A stretch of 64,000 nucleotides of DNA from Rhodospirillaceae bacterium bin65 (lineage in GTDB: Bacteria; Pseudomonadota; Alphaproteobacteria; Bin65). Location of the stretch: positions 81,927 through 145,926 of the forward strand of contig MPMX01000004.1 in NCBI GenBank assembly GCA_002238725.1. Reading direction: 5' to 3'. A program made the position numbers and the translations under genes. The notes beneath the pieces were generated by a model that was given only the letters and a program-made list of their open reading frames with translations, was not told where the DNA came from and made no database searches. This document shows positions 1-9,606 of the stretch, piece after piece; the first letter of the stretch is position 1, and every line of letters begins with the position of its first letter.

Positions 1-593
1 CCGTTCACCCGGATGCGGTAGGACGCCAGTTCGAGCGCGAGGCTGCGCACCAGGTTGACGACCGCCGCCTTGGCCGCCGAATAGGCGTGCGGCCCGCCGC
101 CGCCGGACAGGCCGGCCACGCTGCCGGTCGCCACGATGGCCCCGCCAGCCGGACGACCATCGGAACCGCCCGGATTGGCGCGCATTGCCGGGGCCGCAAA
201 TTTCGCCCCGAGGAACACGCTGCGCACCAGGAAGGCGAATGTCGTGTCCCACTCTTCGACCGTCGTCTCGGTAATCGGCCCGATAGCGCCGCCGACGCCG
301 GCGTTGAGGAAGGCGATGTCGAGCCGGCCCCAATGGGCGACCGCGCCTTCGAAACAGTCCCGCATCGCCGCTTCGTCGGTCGCGTCGGCCCGGACATAGG
401 CGGTGCGCTCGCCATGCCCGTTGGCGCGCGCGAGCGCCAGCGTCTCTTTGGCATTGGCGTCGTTCAGGTCGGCGAACGTCACCCGCGCGCCCTCGTTCAG
501 AAAGCGCAGCACCGCCGCCCGGCCGATGCCGCTCGCCCCGCCGGTAATGATCGCCGCACGCCCCTCAAACCTGCTGCCGCAACTGCCCGCCAT
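1..593 (-). CDS. short-chain dehydrogenase/reductase (partial, C-terminus outside window)
   Basis: Classical SDR oxidoreductase using NAD(P)(H); substrate unknown. Seen: a Rossmann glycine motif TGGASGIG near residue 20, an NAG-type motif (LNAGVGG) near residue 95, and the catalytic Tyr/Lys as YSAAK near residue 170, so the core is intact up to the cut. About 197 residues are visible; the last 50-70 expected of the family lie beyond position 1. The start was taken at ATG 593, which puts the cofactor motif at the usual depth. It is divergent from cysS with about 130 bases between the starts. Confidence 0.85.
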   Translation of the reverse strand, partial: MAGSCGSRFEGRAAIITGGASGIGRAAVLRFLNEGARVTFADLNDANAKETLALARANGHGERTAYVRADATDEAAMRDCFEGAVAHWGRLDIAFLNAGVGGAIGPITETTVEEWDTTFAFLVRSVFLGAKFAAPAMRANPGGSDGRPAGGAIVATGSVAGLSGGGGPHAYSAAKAAVVNLVRSLALELASYRIRVN

Positions 594-724
594 CTTCCGC
601 TCCGCCGCTGGAAATTTGCCGCCACCAAGCCCGAAAGTTGCCGCGGGTCAAGGCTTGCCCTTGCCGAACCGGCGCTTCCGGGGCCACTTTGCGCCCGACG
701 CTATCCCCTGCCGCCGACCCTGCG

Positions 725-2140
725 ATGCCCGAGCCCCTGCCGCTGCGCTTCTTCAACACGCGAACCCGCAAGATCGAGCCCTTCGCGCCGGTCGCGCCGC
801 CGAAGGTGACGCTCTACTGCTGCGGGCCGACGGTCTATAACCATGCCCATATCGGCAACCTGCGGACCTACGTGTTCGAGGACCTGCTGCAACGCACGCT
901 GCGCATGGCGGGCTACGACCTGCATCATGTGATGAACATCACCGATGTCGGCCATCTCGAATCCGACGCCGACGAGGGCGACGACAAGATGATGCTGGCG
1001 GCGGCGCGCGAGCGCAAATCGCCCTGGGATATCGCCCGCTTCTACGAGGGCGAGTTCTTCCGCCACACCGACATGATGAAGATCCGCCGGCCGGACACGG
1101 TCTGCCGGGCGACCGAGCATATCGGTCAGATGATCGCCATGGTCGAACGGCTGGTCGAACGCGGCCACGCCTATGCCGTCGACGGCAATGTCTATTTCGA
1201 CACCGCGACCTTCCCGGCCTATGCGGATTTCGCCCGGCTGCGGATGGACGCCCAGGAAGCGACCGAACGGGTCGACGCCGACGAACGCAAGCGCAATTCC
1301 GCCGATTTCGTGCTCTGGTTCAGTCAGTCGAAATATCCCAACCAGGTCATGAAGTGGGATTCGCCCTGGGGCACCGGCTTCCCCGGCTGGCATATCGAAT
1401 GCTCGGCGATGGCGAGCGAATATCTGGGCGAGACCATCGACCTGCATTGCGGCGGCATCGACCATGTGTCGGTCCACCACACCAACGAGATCGCCCAGTC
1501 CGAGGGCTGCTTCGGCCACCGCTGGGTCAACACCTGGCTGCATGGCGAATTCCTTGTGGTCGACGACGCCAAGATGGCCAAGTCGAGCGGCGATTTCCTG
1601 CATCTCGACCGGCTGGTCGAGGCCGGCTACGAGCCGATGGACTACCGTTACCTGCTGCTGACCGGCCACTACCGGGCGCGGTTGAGCTTCAGCTTCGAGG
1701 CATTGGACGGGGCGCGGCAATCACTCAGGACATTGCGCAATCTCGCCCATGACTGGAGTTATGCGGCGCGGGGTGGCGATGGAATACGGAGCGAAACGGT
1801 GGCCGAGTGGCGCGGTCTGTTCCGGACGGCGCTGTCCAACGATCTGCATGTCCCGAACGCGCTCGCTGTTGCCTGGAAGATGGCGCGAGACGGAGATCTC
1901 GCACCCGCCGAAAAGCTGGCCCTGATGCTCGAGTTCGACGCCGTTTTCGGCCTCGACCTCGCCGCCGCGACGCAGAGCCGGTCCCTCCCGAACGACCTGA
2001 TGGCGCTGATCGCCCGGCGCGAAACGGCCCGCGCCGATCGGGACTGGGCGACCGCCGACGCCCTGCGCGACGAGCTACGCGCGCGCGGCGTCGCGATCAA
2101 GGACCGCCCCGGCGGCACCGACTGGGAGTTGATCGCCTGA
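725..2140 (+). CDS. cysS: cysteinyl-tRNA synthetase
   Basis: Class I aminoacyl-tRNA synthetase charging tRNA-Cys in the cytoplasm. The 471-residue protein shows the HIGH-like signature HIGN at residues 42-45, a zinc-ligand Cys in YCCGPTVY (about 32), the WHIECSAMA and HHTNEIAQSE zinc-site segments, and a KMSKS-like KMAKS in the second half. Length is normal for bacterial CysRS. The reading frame is open upstream to 638, but the ATG at 725 starts directly before the conserved N-terminal strand, so I used it. It is followed by malonyl-CoA decarboxylase on the same strand after about 150 bases. Confidence 0.97.
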   Translation: MPEPLPLRFFNTRTRKIEPFAPVAPPKVTLYCCGPTVYNHAHIGNLRTYVFEDLLQRTLRMAGYDLHHVMNITDVGHLESDADEGDDKMMLAAARERKSPWDIARFYEGEFFRHTDMMKIRRPDTVCRATEHIGQMIAMVERLVERGHAYAVDGNVYFDTATFPAYADFARLRMDAQEATERVDADERKRNSADFVLWFSQSKYPNQVMKWDSPWGTGFPGWHIECSAMASEYLGETIDLHCGGIDHVSVHHTNEIAQSEGCFGHRWVNTWLHGEFLVVDDAKMAKSSGDFLHLDRLVEAGYEPMDYRYLLLTGHYRARLSFSFEALDGARQSLRTLRNLAHDWSYAARGGDGIRSETVAEWRGLFRTALSNDLHVPNALAVAWKMARDGDLAPAEKLALMLEFDAVFGLDLAAATQSRSLPNDLMALIARRETARADRDWATADALRDELRARGVAIKDRPGGTDWELIA

Positions 2141-2288
2141 ACCGCGATTCCGGCGACGGGCCGGGAGGCGGTGGCAGGGGTTGCGGCAACGTGACGGCGC
2201 CGGGAAACGCGGTCCGGGCGCCGTCCGGCTTGATTGCAGAGGACCATCCGAACATGGTGCCGCCGCTTCCCGGCCCGATGCACCCGCT

Positions 2289-3620
2289 ATGACGCTGTCC
2301 CAAACCAATACCCTGACGCTGCTCGACCGCACGCTGGCGGGCCTGAAAGGGGCCGTGCGCGGTCTGCTCGGCGGCGACGCCCTCGACCCGCATCCCGACC
2401 TGACCGGGAGCGATGCGGAGCGCATCCGCGAGCGCTTCGGAGCGTGTCTGGAGGGTCGGGGCGGCGAGGTGTCGGCGCGCACCCGCGCCGCCGATCTCGG
2501 CAAGGCCTATCTCCAGTTGTCGCCGGCGGGACGGCGCCGCTACCTTACGATCCTGGCGACCGATTTCGACCGCGATCCGGCCGCAGTCGACACGGCCGCG
2601 GCCGCGCTCGTGGCCGCCGCGCCGGGCGAACGGCCGGCGGCCGAAAACGACCTTCGCGATGCGTTGAGCGCGCCCCGCGAGCGCCTGCTGCGACAATTCA
2701 ATGCGCTTCCCGACGGCGTGAAATTTCTGGTCGACCTGCGCTACGACCTGATGGGTTTCGCGCGCGGCGACACGGCGCTTGCCGGTCTGGAGAAGGATCT
2801 CGAACGCCTGCTGACAACCTGGTTCGATGCCGGCTTTCTGGAGCTTCGGCGGATCGACTGGAACGCCCCCGCCGCATTGCTGGAAAAACTGATCGACTAC
2901 GAGGCGGTCCATGCCATCCGAAGCTGGGACGACCTCAAGAACAGGCTCGATTCGGATCGCCGCTGCTATGCCTTCTTCCATCCAAGCATGCCCAGCGAAC
3001 CGCTGATTTTCGTGGAGGTGGCCCTGGAGATCGGGCTTGCCGGCAACGTCCATGCGCTGCTCGACGAGGAGAGCCCGGTCGGAGACGCACTGCGCGCCGA
3101 CACGGCAATCTTCTACTCCATCTCCAATGCCCAGCGCGGCCTTGCCGGCGTCGCTTTCGGCGATTTCCTCATCAAACGCGTCGTGGACGATCTGCGCGCC
3201 GAACTGCCCAACCTGAAGACTTTCGCCACGCTGTCGCCGATCCCGGGTTTCCGGAGCTGGCTGGAAAAGAACCCGGACGCCGCCGTGGAACGCGCCCTTT
3301 CCAAACCCGGATGGTGGCAGGACCCCGAGGCTGCCGAAGCGGCCAAAGGGCCTGTGCTGCGGGCCGTTGCGCGTTACCTCGTTCACGCCAGGCACAACGG
3401 CCGTGCGGCCGACCCGGTCGCGCATTTCCACCTTTCCAACGGGGCCCGCATGGAGCGGCTGAACTGGCTGGCGAACGTGTCCGAGAGCGGGCGGGCACAA
3501 TCGGCCGGCGTGATGATCAACTATCTCTACCGGAACGACACGATCGAGGCGAACCACGAGGCCTACAAGGGCGAAGGCCGGATTGCGATGTCTTCCACCG
3601 TGCGCGCGCTGGCAAGGTGA
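2289..3620 (+). CDS. malonyl-CoA decarboxylase
   Basis: Converts malonyl-CoA to acetyl-CoA and CO2. The 443-residue protein matches the MCD family along its whole length. Visible family blocks are the HPSMPSEPLIFVEVAL segment, FYSISNAQRGLAG containing the catalytic Ser, TLSPIPGF, and DPVAHFHLSNGA with the catalytic His, followed by the ERLNWLANVSE and NYLYRNDTIEANHEA blocks. The family works in malonate use or in removing malonyl-CoA; no malonate transporter or malonyl-CoA ligase is adjacent. The chosen ATG has no clear Shine-Dalgarno; the frame stays open upstream to 2181 but without family similarity I can recognise. Confidence 0.93.
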   Translation: MTLSQTNTLTLLDRTLAGLKGAVRGLLGGDALDPHPDLTGSDAERIRERFGACLEGRGGEVSARTRAADLGKAYLQLSPAGRRRYLTILATDFDRDPAAVDTAAAALVAAAPGERPAAENDLRDALSAPRERLLRQFNALPDGVKFLVDLRYDLMGFARGDTALAGLEKDLERLLTTWFDAGFLELRRIDWNAPAALLEKLIDYEAVHAIRSWDDLKNRLDSDRRCYAFFHPSMPSEPLIFVEVALEIGLAGNVHALLDEESPVGDALRADTAIFYSISNAQRGLAGVAFGDFLIKRVVDDLRAELPNLKTFATLSPIPGFRSWLEKNPDAAVERALSKPGWWQDPEAAEAAKGPVLRAVARYLVHARHNGRAADPVAHFHLSNGARMERLNWLANVSESGRAQSAGVMINYLYRNDTIEANHEAYKGEGRIAMSSTVRALAR

Positions 3621-3641
3621 GGCGACGGTCGCTTCGCTGCC

Positions 3642-4466
3642 TCAGAGGCCGAGCCGGCTCCAGATTGCGCCGACATAATCGTCCGGCCGGGTGACGTAGG
3701 GGAAATGGCCGCCCCAGTCGAAGGTGTGGACATGGGCGCCGGGATAGCGCTCGACGACGCCCCGGCGGACCGGCGCCGTGACCAGCTGGTCGTCGTCGGA
3801 CTGCAGGATCGTCAGGCGGTCGGACGACACCGCCGCCACCGGAATTTCGGTCACCCGCGAGAGCGCCAGCAACCGGGCCTTGAACGCGCGGCCGGTAAAG
3901 CTGTTTGCCAGTTCGTCGGCCAGGAACCGCTTGATCGCGGCCATTTCGGGCCGTGGCTCCGGCCATTGCGCGAGGTTGCGGGCCACGGTGGATTTCAGTG
4001 CCCCGCCCGGCGTGCCGAGCACCACGTCTTCCGGCGGAAACTTCGCCGCCCGGATCGCCTCGGCCGTCGCGATCGAGTTGGCGACGAACAGGTGGCCAAC
4101 CCGGTCCGGATGACGCGCGCCGATCGCCTGGGTGAGCATGCCGCCGAGCGACGAGCCCAGGACATGGGTCCGGCCGGCATCGAGCCGGTCGAGCAATGCG
4201 ACCGCACCGTCGGCGATGCGCAGGAAATCGCCGATCATCGGATAGGTGACCGAAATCACCCGGATGTCCGGCGCCAGGGCCTCGATGACCTTGCGGAAGA
4301 TATCGGCGTTGCCCAGCGTGCCGGGACAGAGTAGCAGACTCCCGCCGCCGGGAACCGCGCCGGTGTCGATGACACGCCAGACGGCGCGGCCGACACTGAC
4401 CGGCCGCGCCGGGCAGCGCGCGCGGAAGGCGTTCGCCTCGGCAATATAGTCCGGTTCGACGCTCAT
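3642..4466 (-). CDS. alpha/beta-fold hydrolase
   Basis: A 274-residue serine hydrolase of the alpha/beta fold with unknown substrate. Seen: nucleophile elbow GSSLGG (Ser near residue 103), a downstream acid (Asp within SDDDQLV), and a terminal His in WGGHFPYV. The start at ATG 4466 is preceded by GGAGAG at good spacing, whereas the longer upstream frame has no ribosome site. It converges on the malonyl-CoA decarboxylase gene with only 21 bases between the stops. The general shape resembles maspardin-like hydrolases, but this is a weak family guess. Confidence 0.8.
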   Translation of the reverse strand: MSVEPDYIAEANAFRARCPARPVSVGRAVWRVIDTGAVPGGGSLLLCPGTLGNADIFRKVIEALAPDIRVISVTYPMIGDFLRIADGAVALLDRLDAGRTHVLGSSLGGMLTQAIGARHPDRVGHLFVANSIATAEAIRAAKFPPEDVVLGTPGGALKSTVARNLAQWPEPRPEMAAIKRFLADELANSFTGRAFKARLLALSRVTEIPVAAVSSDRLTILQSDDDQLVTAPVRRGVVERYPGAHVHTFDWGGHFPYVTRPDDYVGAIWSRLGL

Positions 4467-5177
4467 CGGGGCTCTCCGGTGTACAAAACCTGCCGTGTGA
4501 GGAATATGGTCCGGAATCAGACCCAACCGCAATATGTTGTGTCCATTCCGGTCGGAAACCGCACCATATGGCGCTTTCTCAACTTTTGGCTATCCGCCCT
4601 TTTTATACGGTCGTTCAATTTCCCGGAGCCTCGTTTTTTCCCGGATTTGAGCCATTTTCCGGCCGAAAACAGAAACTAGACGGACCGGTCTGTTTATAGT
4701 GTTTTTTTCATCGGGGCAGGCCGGTGAAGTTGCTGTTCGTTCATATAATGTTCCTACCTCCTGGAATCAAGCCCCCATTTGAATCGACGGCGCCGGGACT
4801 ATGCACCGGCGCAACAGTCCGTTCCCTTCGACAAGCTCAGGACAGGCTTCCAACCCACCCTCCGGTGCCGCCCCGGACGGAGCGCAGCGGAGATCCGGGG
4901 CCCAGGCGCCACAGACTGAGATCTTTCGGGTCGTCCCTGGGCCCCGGAACAAGTCCGGGGCAGCAAGACTGGATTACGGCAACGACGTACGAGCAGCGTT
5001 TGCAATTCTCGCTGGCTTCCTCCCGCCGTCGGAAGAAGATGCGGTACCCGCATAGGCAAAGGTAATAATCGCTTTGAATCCCTCCCCTACAATGCCTGTC
5101 GAATCCCTCGGCGCCCGCCCGCCGAACGGCGGCGAGTTCCTCATTCACGCACAGGAGCGTCCCCGCGCGCGGCGGGA
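4467..5177. other. 711-base intergenic region with repeats
   Basis: No convincing gene. The first 250 bases beyond the hydrolase start (4480-4760) are clearly AT-richer than the surroundings and may hold its promoter. From about 4824 the region consists of dispersed palindromic elements annotated separately. Short frames here are repeat translations. Confidence 0.6.
4824..4966. repeat. dispersed intergenic palindromes (two element types)
   Basis: 4824-4849 carries the CCTTCGACAAGCTCAGGACA element; related copies lie near 30672, 38233, 38269 and 45881. 4866-4966 is a REP-like unit built of CCGGACGGAGCGCAGCGG, GATCCGGGGCCCAG and GGGCCCCGGAACAAGTCCGG, whose halves can pair. Similar units lie at 9738, 25966, 38181, 38499, 46031 and 54340. 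All listed copies are intergenic. Confidence 0.75.
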
Positions 5178-6530
5178 TCAGGACAGTTGCGGGTCCGGCT
5201 CGGGCAGGGAAATCGGGTCGTAGCCGGTTTCGGTGATGACGACCTGCTCTTCCAGCTTGATGCCTTCCCGGCCGCCGACCCGGCCGGTGTAGCTCTCGAC
5301 GCAGACGACCATGCCCGGCTCGAACACGCCGTCATAGCCCGCCTTGTCGAAATCCTGCGGATAGGGAATCGCCGGCCACTCGTCGCACAGGCCGACCCCG
5401 TGGACCAGGACGCCGTAGCGCCCCGGCAGGCAATCCTCCGGCAGCAGTCGCGCCTGATCGACGAACTCGCGGAAACCGAGGCCGGGCTTGAGCAGATCCG
5501 TATTGTACTGCACCTGCTCCTGCGCGATGGCGTAGAGGGCGCGCTGCTCGCCGTCGCCCCGGTCGTCGCCGCACCGCCAGGTCCGCGAAATGTCGGCGCA
5601 ATAGCCGTAGGGGCCGATAAGGTCGGTGTCGAAGCCGACGATATCGCCGGCCTGGATGGCGTAGCCGCTGCACTCCTGGAACCACGGATTGGTGCGCGGG
5701 CCGGCGGCGAGCAGGCAGGTCTCGACCCATTCCGATCCGCGGCTGACCGCGGCGTTCCAGAAGGCGCCCCACAGCTCCAGTTCGGTCATTCCCGGCTTCA
5801 GCGCCGCCCGCGTGTCGTCGAGCGCATCGAGGCAGGCCGCCATGGACCGGCGCATCGCCTTGATCTCATCGGCGGACTTGATGCTGCGGGCCGTCTCGAC
5901 GATCGGCTGGGCATCGACCACTTCGAGATTGAGGCCTTCGAGGGCGTGGATGCCGGCCGGCGAACCGTGGTCGAGCGCCAGCCGCCGGTTGCCGCCGCCA
6001 TGGCTGTCGATCAGGTCGGCGATCTCGGCCGACCATTTCCGGTAAACCTCGGGCAGCTGGCTCCCGGCTTTGAAGAAAAAGGGGCCGGTCGCGGGCCGGA
6101 TCTCGTCGATCGCGACCGAATGGGCGCTGAGATGCAGGCAATCGTGAAACTCGAACAGAACCACCGGGCCTTCGGTCGCGACGAAGGCGTAGCGGGCCGC
6201 GTTGTGCGTGATCCAGACCTGCATGTTGGTCGAATCGGTCAGGTAGCGGACGTTGAGCGGATCGAACAGCACCATCCCGGCAACGTCCGCCCTGCGCATC
6301 TCGGCGCGCACCCGCTCGACCCGGTAGCGCTGCATGGCTGGCAGGTCGGGCGCTTCGAGGCCGCGCGCCGTCCAGTCGGCCTCAACGGCGTCTCCATAGC
6401 CGATCAGGTAGCGGTTCAGCTTGCCCGCTTCCTCCATCTGCCGGGCCGCGCGTTCGTCCAGCGACAGGGCGCTATCGGCGGCGCCCGTCGATCCGGAGTC
6501 CGGAGACCGGGGATAGGCAGGTCGATGCAT
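5178..6530 (-). CDS. M24-family protein, DddP-like (candidate DMSP lyase)
   Basis: Pita-bread-fold metalloprotein of 450 residues. The C-terminal half holds the M24 metal ligands in order: two Asp in FDTDLIG, Asp in CADISRT, His in HGVGLCDEWP, Glu in CVESY and Glu in KLEEQV. The spelling of these blocks, with FDPLNVRYLTDSTNMQ in the N-terminal half and SGPRTNPWFQE-like text before the metal site, is what I remember of DddP, the M24-derived dimethylsulfoniopropionate lyase releasing DMS and acrylate. An ordinary Xaa-Pro dipeptidase is the alternative. GGAG sits 7 bases before the ATG. No DMSP transporter or acrylate gene is adjacent. Confidence 0.7.
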   Translation of the reverse strand: MHRPAYPRSPDSGSTGAADSALSLDERAARQMEEAGKLNRYLIGYGDAVEADWTARGLEAPDLPAMQRYRVERVRAEMRRADVAGMVLFDPLNVRYLTDSTNMQVWITHNAARYAFVATEGPVVLFEFHDCLHLSAHSVAIDEIRPATGPFFFKAGSQLPEVYRKWSAEIADLIDSHGGGNRRLALDHGSPAGIHALEGLNLEVVDAQPIVETARSIKSADEIKAMRRSMAACLDALDDTRAALKPGMTELELWGAFWNAAVSRGSEWVETCLLAAGPRTNPWFQECSGYAIQAGDIVGFDTDLIGPYGYCADISRTWRCGDDRGDGEQRALYAIAQEQVQYNTDLLKPGLGFREFVDQARLLPEDCLPGRYGVLVHGVGLCDEWPAIPYPQDFDKAGYDGVFEPGMVVCVESYTGRVGGREGIKLEEQVVITETGYDPISLPEPDPQLS

Positions 6531-6629
6531 CTGCTTTCTCCGCTGAAGGGGCGCGGTTCATGTCATTTTTTCGCCGTGCCGGCAAGCAGATTCGGCCAGC
6601 GTCGGCAGCAGGTCGGGACACCGGCAGGG

Positions 6630-7037
6630 TCAGCCGGCGCGGGCATCAGCCGGTTTCCTTTCGGTCCCTTCCAGAATCTCATCGACCAATTCCAGTAACG
6701 CATTGGCCCGGAACGGTTTTTCCAGAATACGATCGGCGCCAAGGGATTGCGCCTGGCGCAGATTGGACAACGAATCGAGCCGTTCGCCGCCGCCGGAAAT
6801 CACGATGATCCGCGGCGGCTGCGCCTCCTTCGACAACGTCCGGAGGATGTCGAGGCCATTGGGCTCCGGCATCGTCAGGTCGGTAATCACCAGGTCCGGC
6901 CGGGCGGCGCGGAACATCGCCAGGCCGGCGTCGCCCGCGCCGGCCGAGGCGACGATGTAGCCGTTGCTCTCGAGAAGGTCGCCGATGGCGGTCCGCAACA
7001 ACTCGTCATCGTCGATAAGGAGGATACGGCGTGCCAT
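6630..7037 (-). CDS. stand-alone response regulator receiver domain
   Basis: CheY-like protein of 135 residues with no output domain. Acidic triad DDD at residues 8-10, phospho-acceptor Asp in VITDLTMPEPNG (near 55), Thr/Ser switch in IIVISGG, and Lys in ILEKPF. The start at ATG 7037 follows GAAAGG and places the first beta strand directly after the Met; the track frame upstream has no support. No histidine kinase is adjacent, so its partner is elsewhere. It lies between the DddP-like gene and the orphan CoxL-type gene. Confidence 0.88.
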   Translation of the reverse strand: MARRILLIDDDELLRTAIGDLLESNGYIVASAGAGDAGLAMFRAARPDLVITDLTMPEPNGLDILRTLSKEAQPPRIIVISGGGERLDSLSNLRQAQSLGADRILEKPFRANALLELVDEILEGTERKPADARAG

Positions 7038-7172
7038 GGACCTTTCCCGGTTCTCGCAACCGGAATATCGTCCGAACCTCACCGGTTGGTCATTAACTTC
7101 GCGTCACAATCGGGTGACGCCCCGGGCCGGTAACGCGGATCGGCCGGAAGCGGGGCGCAGCCGCCGACCGGT

Positions 7173-9536
7173 CTACGGCGCCTTGCCGTTCAACAGGCGC
7201 CAGATCCGGTGCGGCGTCGCGGGCATGCTGAAATCCCGGATGCCGCAGTGCTGCAAGGCGTCGATGACGGCATTGGCGGCCGCAGGCAGCGCACCGGTTG
7301 TGCCGGCCTCGCCGCAGCCCTTGACGCCGAGCGGATTGGTCTCCGTCGGCACCGGATGATCGTCCACGATCATCTTCTCCAGGTCCGGCAGATCCGAGGC
7401 CCGCGGGATACAATAGTCCATCAGCGATCCGCTCAGGCACTGGCCGCCGGCGTCCAGCACAACCTCTTCCGTCAGCGCCTGGCCCAGCCCCTGGGTCACG
7501 CCGCCGTGAATCTGGCCCTCGACCAGCATGGGGTTGACGATGGTGCCGAAATCGCCGACCGCCGTGTAGCGGACGACCGCGACGGCGCCGGTTTCCGGGT
7601 CCAGTTCGACCTCGCAGATATGGCAGCCGTTCGGAAAGGCCGACGGCGGAGTCTCGACGACGAGATCGACGTCCAGGCCGTCCAGCCCATCGTCCTGCCC
7701 GTCGTCCGTTAAGGCATCGGCCTTCATCCGGCCGGCAAGATCGTGCAGGGCTATGGCGCGGTCCGTCCCGGCAACCCGGAACTGCCCGCCGGCAAATTCG
7801 ATATCGGCTAACGCCGCTTCGAGATAGTGCGCCGCCGCGGCCCTGCCCTTTTCGACGACCGCGTCCGCCGCCTCGACCGCCGCCTTGCCGCTCGCCATGA
7901 GGGAGCGCGAACCGCCGGTGCCGCCGCCATGGACGAGCCGGTCGCTGTCGCCCTGCATCAGACCGATCCGGTCGTAGGATACGCCGAGGGCGGAGCCCAG
8001 TATCTGGGCGAACACGCCTTCGTGGCCCTGGCCGAAATCCTTTGTGCCGGTCAGGAAGGCGATCCGGCCGGCCGCCTCGAAGCGGAGACCGCCCAGTTCC
8101 TTGCCCGGCGGGGCCGTCGCTTCGAGATAGCTGGCGACGCCGAGGCCGCGGACCCTGCCGCGCGCTTCGCTGGCCGCCCGCCGCGCCGCGAAACCGGCGG
8201 TATCGGCCGCCGCCACCGCCTTGTCCAGCACCGCCGCGAAGTCGCCTTCGCCATACACCTGGCCGGAAACCGCCGTGTAGGGCAGTTCCTCCGGGCTCAC
8301 GAGGTTGAGGCGGCGCATTTCGACCGGATCGCGGCCGGTCTCGCGCGCCGCCCGGTCAACGAGCCGGTCGGTGAACAGGTTGGCGTCCGGCCGGCCGGCG
8401 CCGCGATAGGCGGCGACCGGACTCTGGTTGGTCAGCACGCAGCGCATGTTCACGAAGGCTGCCGGGATCCGGTAGAGCGAGGCGCCGTTCTTCAGGATGT
8501 TCCGCGAACCGGGCAGCGGGCCGACGCCGGAGACGTAGGCCCCCATGTTGGCGACGCCGACCAGGCGCATGGCGAGGATGCGGCCGTCGGCGTCGAGCGC
8601 CAGTTCGCCGTCGACATGGATGTCCCGGCCCGCCGCGTCGCCGAGGAAACTGTCGGAGCGGTCGTCGCGCCAGCGCACCGGCCGGCCGGTCAGCCGGGCG
8701 GCGACCAGGCACAGCACATGCTCCGGATACGCTCCGCCCTTCATGCCGAAGGAACCGCCGACATCGCCCATCAGCACCCGCACGTCGCCGGACTTGCCGC
8801 CAAGCAGATTCGCCAGCGTGCGCGACAGGCCGAAGACGCCCTGCCCGCCTGTATGCATCGTGTAGCGGCCGCTTCCGGCGTCCCACTCGCCGGTGCCGCT
8901 GCGCGGCTCGATCGAGGTCGGCGCGACGCGCTGGCTGGCAATGCGCAGCCGGGTGACATGGGCGGCACCGGCAAAGGCCGCATCCGTCGCCGCTTCGTCG
9001 CCGCCGACCCAGTCGAGCGCGACGTTGCCGGGGACGCTGTCATGGAGGAGCGGCGCATCGGGCTCAGGCGCCTGCCACGGGTCGAGCAGAACCGGGAGCG
9101 GCTCGATTTCGAGAGCGATGGCCTCGGCGGCATCGCGCGCCGCATCGAGCGTATCCGCGACGACGAAGGCGACCGGCTCGCCGATGAAACGCACCCGGCC
9201 GTGCGCCAGGGCGTGGCGGACCGGCGTGAGGATCGCAGCGCCGTCGCGCCCCGTGATCGGCAGCTTGCACGGGAAGGGCCGGCAGCCGAAGTCGATCAAA
9301 TCCTGTGCGCACAGCACCAGACGGACGCCGGGCATGGCTGCCGCCGCCGCGGTATCGAGGGTGCGGATATTGCCATGGGCTTCAGGCGCGCGCAGGACAT
9401 AGCCGGCGAGCGCGCCTTCGATGCGGAGGTCGTCGGCGTAGCGCCCGCGGCCGGTCAGCAGCCGCCGGTCCTCCTTGCGCGGCGCCCGGTCGCCGATGCC
9501 GTAATGCCGTTCTGCGCTGCCGTCCATGATGCGCAT
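7173..9536 (-). CDS. xanthine dehydrogenase/CoxL-type molybdoenzyme large subunit (orphan)
   Basis: Molybdopterin cytosine dinucleotide-binding catalytic subunit of the xanthine oxidase family, 787 residues. Seen: N-terminal a/b hammerhead (GRGRYADDL, IGEPVAFVVAD), the VGGSFGMKGG loop, the active-site loop AYRGAGRPD, and the C-terminal GCGEAGTTG with the catalytic Glu. AYRGAGR is the form II CoxL signature, not the AYXCSFR of true CO dehydrogenase, so the substrate is probably an aldehyde or heterocycle. No FAD or 2Fe-2S subunit lies beside it. The first ATG has GGGAGGGG immediately upstream; ATG 9527 is an alternative start. Confidence 0.88.
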   Translation of the reverse strand: MRIMDGSAERHYGIGDRAPRKEDRRLLTGRGRYADDLRIEGALAGYVLRAPEAHGNIRTLDTAAAAAMPGVRLVLCAQDLIDFGCRPFPCKLPITGRDGAAILTPVRHALAHGRVRFIGEPVAFVVADTLDAARDAAEAIALEIEPLPVLLDPWQAPEPDAPLLHDSVPGNVALDWVGGDEAATDAAFAGAAHVTRLRIASQRVAPTSIEPRSGTGEWDAGSGRYTMHTGGQGVFGLSRTLANLLGGKSGDVRVLMGDVGGSFGMKGGAYPEHVLCLVAARLTGRPVRWRDDRSDSFLGDAAGRDIHVDGELALDADGRILAMRLVGVANMGAYVSGVGPLPGSRNILKNGASLYRIPAAFVNMRCVLTNQSPVAAYRGAGRPDANLFTDRLVDRAARETGRDPVEMRRLNLVSPEELPYTAVSGQVYGEGDFAAVLDKAVAAADTAGFAARRAASEARGRVRGLGVASYLEATAPPGKELGGLRFEAAGRIAFLTGTKDFGQGHEGVFAQILGSALGVSYDRIGLMQGDSDRLVHGGGTGGSRSLMASGKAAVEAADAVVEKGRAAAAHYLEAALADIEFAGGQFRVAGTDRAIALHDLAGRMKADALTDDGQDDGLDGLDVDLVVETPPSAFPNGCHICEVELDPETGAVAVVRYTAVGDFGTIVNPMLVEGQIHGGVTQGLGQALTEEVVLDAGGQCLSGSLMDYCIPRASDLPDLEKMIVDDHPVPTETNPLGVKGCGEAGTTGALPAAANAVIDALQHCGIRDFSMPATPHRIWRLLNGKAP

Positions 9537-9606
9537 CCCCTCCCCACAAACGAACGGCGCCCGCAGGAGCGCCGCCGCGTGGCAAACATAGGGGCTAGGC
9601 TTCAGC

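Noticed and set aside
4479..4679. 66-codon plus-strand frame in an AT-rich gap
   Set aside because: No ribosome site or recognisable protein; more likely promoter DNA.
7173..9536. Aerobic carbon monoxide dehydrogenase
   Set aside because: The active-site loop is AYRGAGR, not AYXCSFR, and coxM and coxS are absent nearby.
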